A DNA stretch of 64,000 nucleotides from positions 1-64,000 of the forward strand of contig NZ_MASJ01000042.1 of NCBI RefSeq assembly GCF_001700315.1, given 5' to 3'. Origin of the DNA: Caryophanon tenue (lineage in GTDB: Bacteria; Bacillota; Bacilli; Bacillales_A; Planococcaceae). Both the position numbers and the translations under genes were made by a program. Positions 24,909 to 33,053 of this stretch are shown piece by piece (within the stretch, counting starts at the first letter, position 1; each line of letters begins with the position of its first letter). The notes under the pieces were generated by a model. The model did no database searches. It was not told the origin of the DNA and was given only the letters and a program-made list of their open reading frames with translations.

Positions 24909-25476
24909 ACGACACATGCATTTTATGAGTGACTTAAAAACACACTCGATTGAAGATACAAATGAGGCAATCATCGAAGGTTACTTTGTTGTGTTTAACC
25001 AAGAAACGGAATTATGGAAAGGTGCTTATGAAGAAATTACGCCACAAGCATTTAACCGTTCTTTAAACGTTGAGAAAGTAGATGTAATTGCACTTGATAA
25101 CCATGATACACGAATTGTATTAGGTAGTATTGCAAGCAAAACACTTGAGTTAAAAGTGGATGAACATGGCTTGTTTGGTCAAATTAAAATTGACTTAGAA
25201 GACCCATTTGCTAAATCTGCTTATCGTAAAATCCAAACAGGGAAAGTCCGAGGTTGTTCATTTGGTTTCTACCCTGTAAAAGAAGAAGTCATTGAGCGTG
25301 AAGATGGAACGATGAAATGGATTGTAAAAGATGCGGATTTACTAGAAGTATCAATTACAGCATTCCCTGCTTATAAGCAAACAGAAGTTGCAGCACGACA
25401 AAAAGATGTAGAAAAAATTAAAAAACAAAAATTAGAACAACGCAAAAAAGCGTTAATTGAAAGGATCGGTAAATAA
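24898..25476 (+). CDS. Prohead maturation protease, HK97 (U35) family
   Basis: Serine protease that cleaves the capsid delta domain during maturation. 192 residues. IIEGYFVVFNQETELW opens the domain, the catalytic His69 is in LDNHDTRIVLGS and the nucleophile Ser121 in VRGCSFGFYPV. The start ATG 24898 lies inside the end of the portal gene with GGAGGTGA just upstream; TTG 24901 is also possible. It is followed by the capsid gene, as expected. Confidence 0.95.
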   Translation: MLNKRHMHFMSDLKTHSIEDTNEAIIEGYFVVFNQETELWKGAYEEITPQAFNRSLNVEKVDVIALDNHDTRIVLGSIASKTLELKVDEHGLFGQIKIDLEDPFAKSAYRKIQTGKVRGCSFGFYPVKEEVIEREDGTMKWIVKDADLLEVSITAFPAYKQTEVAARQKDVEKIKKQKLEQRKKALIERIGK

Positions 25477-25479
25477 CAT

Positions 25480-26649
25480 ATGACAAACCCAGTATTAACA
25501 GGAGCAAAATTAAACTTAAAACGTAACGCATTAGAGGCACAAAAAGAGAAGTTAAATGACTTATTATCTAAGCGTAATGAGTTAGCAGAAACAGTTGAAG
25601 CAGTTGAAACAGAAGAAGATTTAACAGTAATCGAAACTGAAATTAATAAATTAGAAGAAGAGATTACAGCACTAGAAGAACAAAAGGAATTGCTAGAAGA
25701 AGAAATCGGAGCATTACAAGCACAATTAGAACAATCAAACCGAAAATCACCAAACAAGGGAGCAAAACGAAACATGACAAATCAAATGGAAACACGCAAT
25801 GCAATTAACGAATACGTACGCACGAAAGGTCAAACACGCGATGGCTTTACATCAGTTGAAGGTGGCGCATTAATTCCAGAAGAACTATTAAAGCCACAAG
25901 AAGCACCAGAGAATGTTATTGATTTAACGAAGTTAGTAAATACGGCAAAAGTAAATAGTGGTTCGGGTAAATACCCTGTTATCAAGAAATCTGGTTCTAA
26001 AATGAACTCAGTTGCGGAGTTAGCAGCTAATCCAGCACTAGCAAAACCAACAATCGTAGAAGTACCATACGACATTGAGACGTACCGTGGATTTATTCCT
26101 GTATCACAAGAAGTAATTGACGATGCAGATTTTGATGTAACTACTCTTATCGCAGAAGAAATTGCAGACCAAGAATTAAATACAAAGAATGCTGTTATTG
26201 CATCTGTATTAAAGACGGCTACAGCTAAATCAGTAACAGGTTTAGATGGTTTAAAAGCAGTATTTAATAAGGACTTAAAGAAAGTGTACAATGCTAAAGC
26301 AGTTATTTCTTCTTCTCTATACAATGAGCTAGATACATTAAAAGATGGCGATGGTCGTTACTTATTACAAACTGACATTACAGTTGCGTCAGGTAAAAAG
26401 TTATTTGGTAAGGAAGTAGTTGTATTAGATGATGACATGATTGGTACATCTGAAGGTGACTTAGTAGCATTTATCGGTGACACAAAAGCATTCGCAACTT
26501 TATTTGACCGCAAACGTGCTTCAGTTAAATGGGTTGATAATGATGTATACGGTCAATTATTAGCTGGCTTCATTCGATTCGATGTTGAGAAAACAGATGC
26601 AGATGCAGGGTTTTACGTAACATACACACCAGAAGTAGCAGGTGCATAA
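25480..26649 (+). CDS. Major capsid protein, HK97 fold, with N-terminal scaffold domain
   Basis: 389 residues. Residues about 10-90 form a charged coiled coil (LEEEITALEEQKELLEEEI), the delta or scaffold domain that the upstream protease would remove; cleavage probably falls near 95-105. The rest is the HK97 capsid: FTSVEGGALIPEELLKP, then RGFIPVSQEVIDDADFDV, the E-loop/P-domain region, and VSGKKLFGKEVVVLDDDM. Only a weak ribosome binding site precedes the ATG, so an internal start near 25774 could produce the core alone, although this is less likely. Confidence 0.95.
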   Translation: MTNPVLTGAKLNLKRNALEAQKEKLNDLLSKRNELAETVEAVETEEDLTVIETEINKLEEEITALEEQKELLEEEIGALQAQLEQSNRKSPNKGAKRNMTNQMETRNAINEYVRTKGQTRDGFTSVEGGALIPEELLKPQEAPENVIDLTKLVNTAKVNSGSGKYPVIKKSGSKMNSVAELAANPALAKPTIVEVPYDIETYRGFIPVSQEVIDDADFDVTTLIAEEIADQELNTKNAVIASVLKTATAKSVTGLDGLKAVFNKDLKKVYNAKAVISSSLYNELDTLKDGDGRYLLQTDITVASGKKLFGKEVVVLDDDMIGTSEGDLVAFIGDTKAFATLFDRKRASVKWVDNDVYGQLLAGFIRFDVEKTDADAGFYVTYTPEVAGA

Positions 26650-26672
26650 TCCTCAAGAAAGGATGATACATA

Positions 26673-26849
26673 TTGAAGTACAAAGTAATTAAGCAATTTA
26701 AAGATTTACAGGATAACAACCACATTTATAATGTCGGTGATAAGTATCCTCGCAAAGGACGTATCAATAAAGAACGTGCTGAGGAGTTATCATCAACTAA
26801 CAATAAAATAGGACTTCCATTAATTATGGAGATTGAAGGTGATAAATGA
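26673..26849 (+). CDS. Small head-region protein (YqbF-like)
   Basis: 58 residues from a TTG start with AGAAAGGATGAT upstream. The sequence KQFKDLQDNNHIYNVGDKYPRKG, then LSSTNNKIGLPLI, is the recurring small protein between capsid and connector genes in many Firmicutes phages, similar to part of YqbF. Its exact role in head completion is not known. Its stop overlaps the start of the next gene. Confidence 0.75.
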   Translation: MKYKVIKQFKDLQDNNHIYNVGDKYPRKGRINKERAEELSSTNNKIGLPLIMEIEGDK

Positions 26850-27136
26850 TGAGTGAGCTAACACTTGCTAATTGTTTATCCCTTTTTAAATTGGATATGG
26901 GTATTACGCATAATTTGCGTGATACTCTATTCATTAATTTAATCGAAGCATCGTTTAAGGAACTAGAAAAAATGGGAATTGACTTTACAAATGAAACTGC
27001 TGAAGATGTGCAATTGATTGTAGATTACAGCGCATGGTCATATCGTAAACGCCAAGAAGATGTAGGATTACCTCGTAATTTACAATTTAAAATTCATAAT
27101 AGAGTGATTCAAAAGGTAGGTGCTAGTGATGCCTAG
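26849..27136 (+). CDS. Head-tail connector protein, gp6/gp15-like
   Basis: 95 residues, helical, with FINLIEASFKELEKMGIDF and VDYSAWSYRKRQEDVGLPRNL, typical of the phage gp6-like head-tail connector family that docks on the portal. ATG 26849 is preferred to 26846 because of its spacing from AAGGTG. Position after the capsid supports the call. Confidence 0.85.
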   Translation: MSELTLANCLSLFKLDMGITHNLRDTLFINLIEASFKELEKMGIDFTNETAEDVQLIVDYSAWSYRKRQEDVGLPRNLQFKIHNRVIQKVGASDA

Positions 27137-27473
27137 TCTAAAACAATCTATTGGAAGTAAAACGCATGTATCAAAAGATGATGTGTGCTTTTTAATGTCT
27201 ACAACCATTATTGTAGATGAATTAATGCAGCAAATTGAGGTAACGACACCAGAAATGGTTTATTGTGCTGTTACTACTGTAGGACAACGTGAGTTTGGTA
27301 TGGCTATGCAACATGGCTTAAAAGCGCAGTTAACTATCATTATTAATCATGATGAGTATGATGGACAAAAACAAGTTGAATATAATCGTAAAATGTATTC
27401 TGTTTATCGTACCTTTGTACGTGATGATGGAGACATCGAGTTGTATTGTGAAGCACGGCTAGGAGTGAATTAG
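27129..27473 (+). CDS. Head closure protein, gp16-like
   Basis: 114 residues from ATG 27129. The beta-rich pattern (EMVYCAVTTVGQREFGMAMQHGLK ... YNRKMYSVYRTFVRDDGDIELYCEARLG) fits phage head-closure or stopper proteins, which seal the head after packaging. It overlaps the connector by 8 bases and abuts the next gene. Confidence 0.8.
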   Translation: MPSLKQSIGSKTHVSKDDVCFLMSTTIIVDELMQQIEVTTPEMVYCAVTTVGQREFGMAMQHGLKAQLTIIINHDEYDGQKQVEYNRKMYSVYRTFVRDDGDIELYCEARLGVN

Positions 27474-27836
27474 ATGGCAACAATTAATATTAGTCAATTA
27501 GCCAATGAAATTAATCGAGAGCTACAACGTTATGCTAATCGTATTACGGACGAAACAGATGTGGTTGCAAAAGAAGTTGCTGAAGACGGTGTACGTCAAT
27601 TAAAGGTAACATCACCTAAAGATAAAGGTGATTATGCAGCAGGTTGGACATACAAGAAAGTAAAAGATGCTTATGTCGTTCACAACAAAGATGAATACAG
27701 ATTGACGCATTTACTTGAGAAGCCACATGTACAACGCGATGGATCATTAAGTCAAGCGCAGCCACACATCAAACCCGTTGAACAAAAAATGATAGCTGAC
27801 TTTGAACGCAAAGTATACGGGGTGATTAGCGAATGA
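27474..27836 (+). CDS. HK97 gp10-like tail component
   Basis: 120 residues. Family markers are ITDETDVVAKEVAEDGVRQLKVTSPKDKGDYAAGW near the start and HLLEKPHVQRDGS near the end (normally an H-x-E/G-R segment). It takes part in head-tail joining. It starts right after the previous stop and overlaps the next start by 4 bases. Confidence 0.9.
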   Translation: MATINISQLANEINRELQRYANRITDETDVVAKEVAEDGVRQLKVTSPKDKGDYAAGWTYKKVKDAYVVHNKDEYRLTHLLEKPHVQRDGSLSQAQPHIKPVEQKMIADFERKVYGVISE

Positions 27837-28177
27837 CATTAATTGAGTTAGTAAAAGCATTGAATGCGTTAGGTTATCCACTTGCATACAGTCATTTTAA
27901 AACGAGTGATGATACACCAGCACCTACTATTCCTTTTATTGTGTATTACGAGGAAGATAGCACAAACGTAGCAGCAGATAATAAAGTACATAAAAAGATT
28001 AAAAACTATTCAATCGACTTGTATACCGAAAAGAAAGAATTACAAGTTGAGCAAAAAATTGAAGATTTACTAGACAGTCACTCTATCTATTATGATACGA
28101 GTGATTTTTACATTGACAAGGAGCAGTTATTTCAACGCTCATATCAAATTACATTAATTAACGAACAAGGAGACTAA
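27833..28177 (+). CDS. Tail completion/terminator-like protein
   Basis: 114 residues with a mixed alpha/beta pattern: an N-terminal helix, PFIVYYEEDSTNVAADNKVHKKIKNYSIDLYTEKKELQVEQKIEDLL, and a final strand QRSYQITLINEQ. This corresponds to the protein placed between gp10-like and the tail tube in siphophages that ends tail growth. Overlaps the previous gene by ATGA. Confidence 0.8.
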   Translation: MTLIELVKALNALGYPLAYSHFKTSDDTPAPTIPFIVYYEEDSTNVAADNKVHKKIKNYSIDLYTEKKELQVEQKIEDLLDSHSIYYDTSDFYIDKEQLFQRSYQITLINEQGD

Positions 28178-28183
28178 AATAAT

Positions 28184-28756
28184 ATGGCAGAAAATAAAGT
28201 AATGTTTGGATTACAAGACGTACATTTTTCGGTGATTACAAAAGGAACTGATGGTACGTATACATATGCAACACCGAAACGAATTACAGGGGCAGTATCG
28301 CTCGAATTATCAGCACTAGGAGAAACAACACCATTCTATGCAGATAATGGTGTGTACTATGCAACTTCAACGAACAATGGCTATGAAGGCACATTAACGA
28401 TTGCGAATTTAACAGAAGAATTCCGAACTGAAGTGTTGGGGGAAGTATTAGTGAACGGTGGTTTATTAGAAAAAGGTGACGCTAAAACAAAAGACATCGC
28501 GTTACTATATCAAATCGAAGGTGATGAGCAAGCGTCACGTATGGTATTGTATGATGTTGCAGTTGCACGTCCTTCAATTTCAACAACAACAAAAGGCGAA
28601 TCAACAGAAGTTAACACGAATGAATTAACATTCTCAGCAAAACCACGTACATCAGATCGTGCAATTAAATGGGCTACAGGTTCAGCTACACCGAAGTCAG
28701 TATATGATTCATTCTATACGGCAGTAGTAGAACCTGTAGAAATTCCGTCGGTTTAA
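28184..28756 (+). CDS. Major tail tube protein
   Basis: 190 residues, phi13/TP901 type tail tube subunit. The pattern VMFGLQDVHFSVITKG, AVSLELSALGETTPFYADNGVYYATSTNNGYEGTLTIANL, then LLYQIEGDEQASRMVLYDVAVARPS is characteristic; tail subunits polymerise around the tape measure. GGAG lies 11 bases before the ATG. Confidence 0.93.
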   Translation: MAENKVMFGLQDVHFSVITKGTDGTYTYATPKRITGAVSLELSALGETTPFYADNGVYYATSTNNGYEGTLTIANLTEEFRTEVLGEVLVNGGLLEKGDAKTKDIALLYQIEGDEQASRMVLYDVAVARPSISTTTKGESTEVNTNELTFSAKPRTSDRAIKWATGSATPKSVYDSFYTAVVEPVEIPSV

Positions 28757-28772
28757 GGGAGGATAAATATAT

Positions 28773-29114
28773 ATGGCAGTTAAAACAATCAATATTAACG
28801 GAACAGATGTAAAGTTTAAAGTGACAGGTGTTACACCGGTATTGTACATGTCTCAAAATGGTGGCAAAGATTTCTTAGCCGATTTTACGAAGCTAGAGAA
28901 AGAGATTCAATCAGGCGAAATTTATTCGACGATGCCTATTTATCAAATCATTTATTGTCTAGCAAAGCAGGCTAATAAAGATATTGATGATATGCAAGAG
29001 TGGTTAGATTCGTTTGAAGATGGTTTTCCAATTTACGATGTTTTAACGGAACTAATGCCATTTATTCAAATGAATTTAACGTCAGGAAAGAAGCCACCAA
29101 CTAAAAAAAAGTAA
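28773..29114 (+). CDS. Tail assembly chaperone G
   Basis: 113 residues. It corresponds to gpG of lambda-like tails, which coats the tape measure during assembly. It begins MAVKTININGTDVKFKVTG and ends in a Lys-rich run encoded by the slippery A-tract. A -1 shift there would continue translation into the next frame to make a longer G-T protein. GGGAGG precedes the ATG. Confidence 0.88.
   Translation: MAVKTININGTDVKFKVTGVTPVLYMSQNGGKDFLADFTKLEKEIQSGEIYSTMPIYQIIYCLAKQANKDIDDMQEWLDSFEDGFPIYDVLTELMPFIQMNLTSGKKPPTKKK
29105..29111 (+). other. Programmed -1 frameshift site A-AAA-AAG
   Basis: The heptamer A AAA AAG lies in the zero frame as required (codons AAA AAG then TAA). Slipping back one base gives AAA AAA GTA AAT GAC and stays open to 29323. 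The same heptamer drives dnaX frameshifting in E. coli. Confidence 0.85.
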
Positions 29115-29131
29115 ATGACGATGATGAACCG

Positions 29132-29323
29132 ATGACGACATATCAATACTTTGCAATGGCAAAATACGCAAAACTTTCTACGATGGAAATGGACGACATG
29201 AGCATCGGCTTTGTGTTAGGTCATATTCAAGAGTACATGGAAATGATTACACCATCGAAAGATAAGAAAGCAAAAGTACGTAAAGCAACACAAGCAGATA
29301 TTGATAAGTTGAAAGGTTTTTAG
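29132..29323 (+). CDS. Tail assembly chaperone T extension (G-T fusion)
   Basis: 63 residues from its own ATG, but it lacks a ribosome binding site. The frame is open back to the slippery site at 29105-29111, so it is most likely made as the C-terminal 70 residues of a G-T fusion of about 183 residues, the conserved strategy of siphophage tail chaperones. Contents: YQYFAMAKYAKLSTMEMDDMSIGFVLGHIQEYMEM. Confidence 0.85.
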   Translation: MTTYQYFAMAKYAKLSTMEMDDMSIGFVLGHIQEYMEMITPSKDKKAKVRKATQADIDKLKGF

Positions 29324-29353
29324 AGGGTAACGTTATCGTTACTCTCTTTTTTT
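29322..29353 (+). terminator. Strong terminator inside the late operon
   Basis: AGAGGGTAACG (29322-29332), loop TTAT, CGTTACTCTCT (29337-29347), then a run of T residues. It overlaps the T stop codon and stands 26 bases before the tape measure gene. Confidence 0.8.
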
Positions 29354-29378
29354 ATCATCGTAAAAAGGAAGTGAGAAA

Positions 29379-32219
29379 ATGGCAAAAGGAAACATCAAAG
29401 GGATCACAATTGAAATTGACGGTAATACCTCCCCTTTAACAAGCGCGTTAAAAGATGTTGATAAGAAAGCGAAAGATACACAATCCGAGTTAAAAGAAAT
29501 TGATAAAGCATTAAAACTTGATCCTTCCAATTTAACGTTAGTAGCTCAAAAACAACAATTATTAACAGAAGCAATTCAGGGTACATCGCAAAAGTTAGAT
29601 GTATTACGTACAGCACAGGCACAAGTAGAAGCACAATTTCAACGAGGTGACATTGGAGCTGAAGAATACCGTGCATTTCAACGCGAATTAGCAAACACTG
29701 AAGCAAGCTTGCGTGGTTATGAAAATCAATTGCGTGGGTTAGGCTCAGAGCAAACAAGGTTTGAACAAGCACAAACGGGTATGCAGAACTATTTAAATGC
29801 TACTACTCAAACAATCGATGATTTAAGTTCAACGTTAGGTAGCAGACTAACAAATGCAATTCGTGACGGTTCCGCATCTAGCGACCAACTCGAAATGGCA
29901 TTACGTCGATTAGGGCAAGCAGCAGGACATAGTGGAGATGATTTACAAGAGTTTCAGCGCTTATTACGTAATGTGGACGGCAGTAATAATTTAGATGATA
30001 TTCGACGGGAATTAGATCAGATTGGTGATGCAGCAGATGGTGCTGAAAGTAAATTAGGTGGATTAGGTACAACGATTGGTGGTTTAGCAGCAGGTGGTGG
30101 AATTGCAACATCAATACAATCGGCACTCGATATGGCTAGTTTAGACACGAAAATTGAAATGACGATGGATTTAGATGAAAGCTCGACTGAAGCAGTACGT
30201 CAATCAATTAAAAGTGTTACAGCCGCAATTGAAGATGAAGAAGGCGCGTTAGAAGGTGTAAGACGACAATTTACGCTCAATGCAGATGCATCAGATGCAG
30301 AAAATCAACGCATTATTGAAGGTGCTACAGCTATTGCTTATGCGTATAGCGATATTGACTTTAAGGAACTTATTCAAGAATCTCATGAGATTGGTAAAGA
30401 GCTAGGTATTTCACAACAAGAAGCAATGGATATGGTAGATGCTTTATTAAAAGTTGGCTTTCCGCCTGACCAATTAGACATTATCAGCGAATACGGAAAT
30501 CAGCTCAAAATGGCTGGTTTCAATGCGCTAGAGATTCAAGCAATCATGGCATCAGGTGTTGATACTGGTACATGGAATATTGATAATTTGTTAGATGGAA
30601 TTAAGGAAGGTCGAATTGTCGGTGCTGAATTTGGTGCTGAATTAAGTGATTCAACGAAAGCAATCATTGAAAGTGCTGGATTATCTACAACTAAGTTTCA
30701 GGAGCTAGGTAATTCTATTGCAGCAGGTGGTGAACAAGGTTCAGTTGCCATGCAAGAAATGGCTAAAATGCTTTCTACCGTTGATGATGCAACGATACGT
30801 AATCAACTGGGTACTGCTATGTATGGTACGCTCTGGGAAGAGCAAGGAACAAAAATTGTCGATACGCTCATGAATATGGACGCAAATATGAGTACGACAA
30901 AAGAGAACTCAGATGGGCTAAAAAGTTCAATCGAAAGTATGAATGCTGATCCTGCATTGCAATTAAAAGATGCATTTAATAATATGATGACCGCATTACA
31001 ACCGTTGTTAACAATTGTTGCCGATTTAGTTAGTAAGTTTGCTCAATGGGCAGCAGAGAATCCAACATTAACAGCCGCATTAGCAGTTATTAGTACAGCA
31101 ATCGGTGTATTAGTAGGTGCATTCGCATTTTTAACACCAGCGATAGCCGCAATTGTACCGTTATTTACAGCAGGGGCAGCAGCAATAGGAGCAATAGCCG
31201 CACCAATTGGTATTGCAATAGCCGCGATTACAGCCATTGTAGCAGCAGGTGTTTTGTTATACAAAAACTGGGACTTAATAAAAGAAAAAGCAGGTCAATT
31301 AAAGGACTGGATTGTCAATAAATTCAACGAACTCAAAACTGGAGCTGTTAACAAATTTAACGAACTTAAGACAGCAACACTTGCGAAATTCGAGGAACTA
31401 AAATCAAATGTTTCGAATAAGTCTAATGAGATAAAAACAAACGTAGTTAATAAATTTAACGAGTTAAAAATAGCAGCGGTCAATAAAATTACAGAATTAC
31501 GCACTAATGTAGTTGCGAAATTCGAAGAAATCAAGTCAGGCATTTCAAACAAAATTGCTGAAGCTAAAACGAATGCTGTCAATAAATTCAACGAGTTAAA
31601 AACAGGTATTACAAATGCAGTAACTACAGCTAAAACATCAGTTGTGAGTAAATTTAATGAGCTAAAGTCAGGCGCGACCACAGCAGCAAGTAATACGTAT
31701 TCAGCCGTCAAATCTAAATTTGACCAAGTAAAGTCAGCTATTACGTCACCCGTTGAAAAAGCGCGTGATTTAGTGAAGTCGGCAGTTGATAAAATCAAAG
31801 GATTCTTCAGTGGATTAAAATTAAAAATTCCTGACATTCAGCGTCCAAAGCTACCTAAGTTTTCGATTTCTGGGAGCTTCTCACTTAATCCACCGAGTGT
31901 TCCAAAATTTTCGATAGATTGGTTCGCTAAAGGTGGCGTTCTTACAAAGCCTACAGCATTCGGCATGAACGGCAATAATTTGATGGTTGGCGGTGAAGCA
32001 GGTAAAGAAGCCGTTTTACCCCTTACTGCATCAGTACTAGGTGGAATTGGTAAAGGTATTGCAGCACAAATGGACAATTTAAACAGCTCACAAACTATTA
32101 TCATCAATCCTTCACCGATTTATTTAGATGGCAAGAAGATAGCAGATGCAACATTTAACTACATGGACGGTAAGTTATCGAGTAACACAAAATTAAGCAA
32201 ATTTAAGAAGGGATTGTGA
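29379..32219 (+). CDS. Tail tape measure protein
   Basis: 946 residues; sets the tail length and is ejected with the DNA. The N-terminus (KGNIKGITIEIDGNTSPLTSALKDVDKKAK) is typical of the family and followed by long coiled coils. A hydrophobic segment of about 55 residues (562-618) can span membranes. At about 640-770 there is an array of 14-residue-like repeats of the form NKFNELKT. The C-terminal part has GGVLTKPTAFG and GEAGKEAVLPLT, the usual end of Firmicutes tape measures. Its length implies a tail of about 140 nm by the usual rule of 1.5 angstrom per residue. Confidence 0.95.
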   Translation: MAKGNIKGITIEIDGNTSPLTSALKDVDKKAKDTQSELKEIDKALKLDPSNLTLVAQKQQLLTEAIQGTSQKLDVLRTAQAQVEAQFQRGDIGAEEYRAFQRELANTEASLRGYENQLRGLGSEQTRFEQAQTGMQNYLNATTQTIDDLSSTLGSRLTNAIRDGSASSDQLEMALRRLGQAAGHSGDDLQEFQRLLRNVDGSNNLDDIRRELDQIGDAADGAESKLGGLGTTIGGLAAGGGIATSIQSALDMASLDTKIEMTMDLDESSTEAVRQSIKSVTAAIEDEEGALEGVRRQFTLNADASDAENQRIIEGATAIAYAYSDIDFKELIQESHEIGKELGISQQEAMDMVDALLKVGFPPDQLDIISEYGNQLKMAGFNALEIQAIMASGVDTGTWNIDNLLDGIKEGRIVGAEFGAELSDSTKAIIESAGLSTTKFQELGNSIAAGGEQGSVAMQEMAKMLSTVDDATIRNQLGTAMYGTLWEEQGTKIVDTLMNMDANMSTTKENSDGLKSSIESMNADPALQLKDAFNNMMTALQPLLTIVADLVSKFAQWAAENPTLTAALAVISTAIGVLVGAFAFLTPAIAAIVPLFTAGAAAIGAIAAPIGIAIAAITAIVAAGVLLYKNWDLIKEKAGQLKDWIVNKFNELKTGAVNKFNELKTATLAKFEELKSNVSNKSNEIKTNVVNKFNELKIAAVNKITELRTNVVAKFEEIKSGISNKIAEAKTNAVNKFNELKTGITNAVTTAKTSVVSKFNELKSGATTAASNTYSAVKSKFDQVKSAITSPVEKARDLVKSAVDKIKGFFSGLKLKIPDIQRPKLPKFSISGSFSLNPPSVPKFSIDWFAKGGVLTKPTAFGMNGNNLMVGGEAGKEAVLPLTASVLGGIGKGIAAQMDNLNSSQTIIINPSPIYLDGKKIADATFNYMDGKLSSNTKLSKFKKGL

Positions 32220-32225
32220 TAGATA

Positions 32226-33035
32226 TTGATTATTCAACACTTAGACGGGACACAAATTGATATTGCACAGCATAGTTTAAGGCGTCTGTATCATCACATT
32301 CCGTCTTTAACGATGCAGCATGATACAGTAACTGTAGATGGACGACATGGTTTAATCTTTTTAGGAAGTACATACGGTGAACGTCAAATTACAGTGGAAT
32401 TATTGTACGAAGCCTATGATATTTACGACTACTATTTGATTCGTGATGAAGTTAACGCGCTATTCACTAGTCAACAAGAGTATTACATCATTTTTAAAAA
32501 TGAGCCGTACAAACGTTATAAAGTAAAACTAGCAAGCGACTTTGAAGTACCGCCACATGAACGTATGAGCGCATTTGAAGTCGTTTTTACGTGCGTAGAA
32601 ATATTTGCTGAAGCGATTGCGATAACAACAGATATAAAAGCATGGGACGTTGACAAATGGGCATGGAATGGTGCTATTACGTGGGATGATAACCTAAAAT
32701 ACAGTTTTAATACGAACTCGTTTACCGTCAAAAATTTAGGTAATGTCACAATTGATCCACGTCAGCATGAATTAGAAATGATATTAAAAGGTACATTTAG
32801 CAATTCAGTGACGATTACGAACAATACGACAGGTGACGTATACATATATAACGGTGCATTATCAAGTAATGACGAATTGAGGCTGAAAGGCATTCAAACT
32901 TTTAAAAATGGTGTGAGCGCCTTTAAAAATACGAATAAAAAGCTAATTACGTTAGCACCAAAAGAGAATAATTTTACGATTACAGGCGGCACTATCAGTA
33001 GTGTCGTTTTTAATTTTAGATTTTTATACAAATAA
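32226..33035 (+). CDS. Distal tail protein (Dit)
   Basis: 269 residues. Forms the hexameric hub at the tail tip. The N-terminal part matches SPP1 gp19.1-type Dit: an N-terminal strand, then VDGRHGLIFLGSTYGERQITVELLYEAYDIYDYYLIRDEVNALF and PYKRYKVKLASDFEV. The C-terminal galectin-like half carries IDPRQHELEMILKG. TTG start at 32226. It directly follows the tape measure, as is normal. Confidence 0.9.
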   Translation: MIIQHLDGTQIDIAQHSLRRLYHHIPSLTMQHDTVTVDGRHGLIFLGSTYGERQITVELLYEAYDIYDYYLIRDEVNALFTSQQEYYIIFKNEPYKRYKVKLASDFEVPPHERMSAFEVVFTCVEIFAEAIAITTDIKAWDVDKWAWNGAITWDDNLKYSFNTNSFTVKNLGNVTIDPRQHELEMILKGTFSNSVTITNNTTGDVYIYNGALSSNDELRLKGIQTFKNGVSAFKNTNKKLITLAPKENNFTITGGTISSVVFNFRFLYK

Positions 33036-33053
33036 AGAAAGGAAGATGTTTAG

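Noticed and set aside
25371..26324. Two long minus-strand ORFs opposite the capsid gene
   Set aside because: Ser/Asn-rich reverse translations of a clear HK97 capsid coding sequence.
25774..26649. Separate capsid gene starting at an internal ATG
   Set aside because: The reading frame upstream is a typical scaffold coiled coil and a protease gene precedes it, so one precursor is more likely.
31295..31837. 180-residue minus-strand ORF opposite the tape measure
   Set aside because: A mirror of the repeated NKFNELKT codons on the other strand; low complexity and inside a certain gene.
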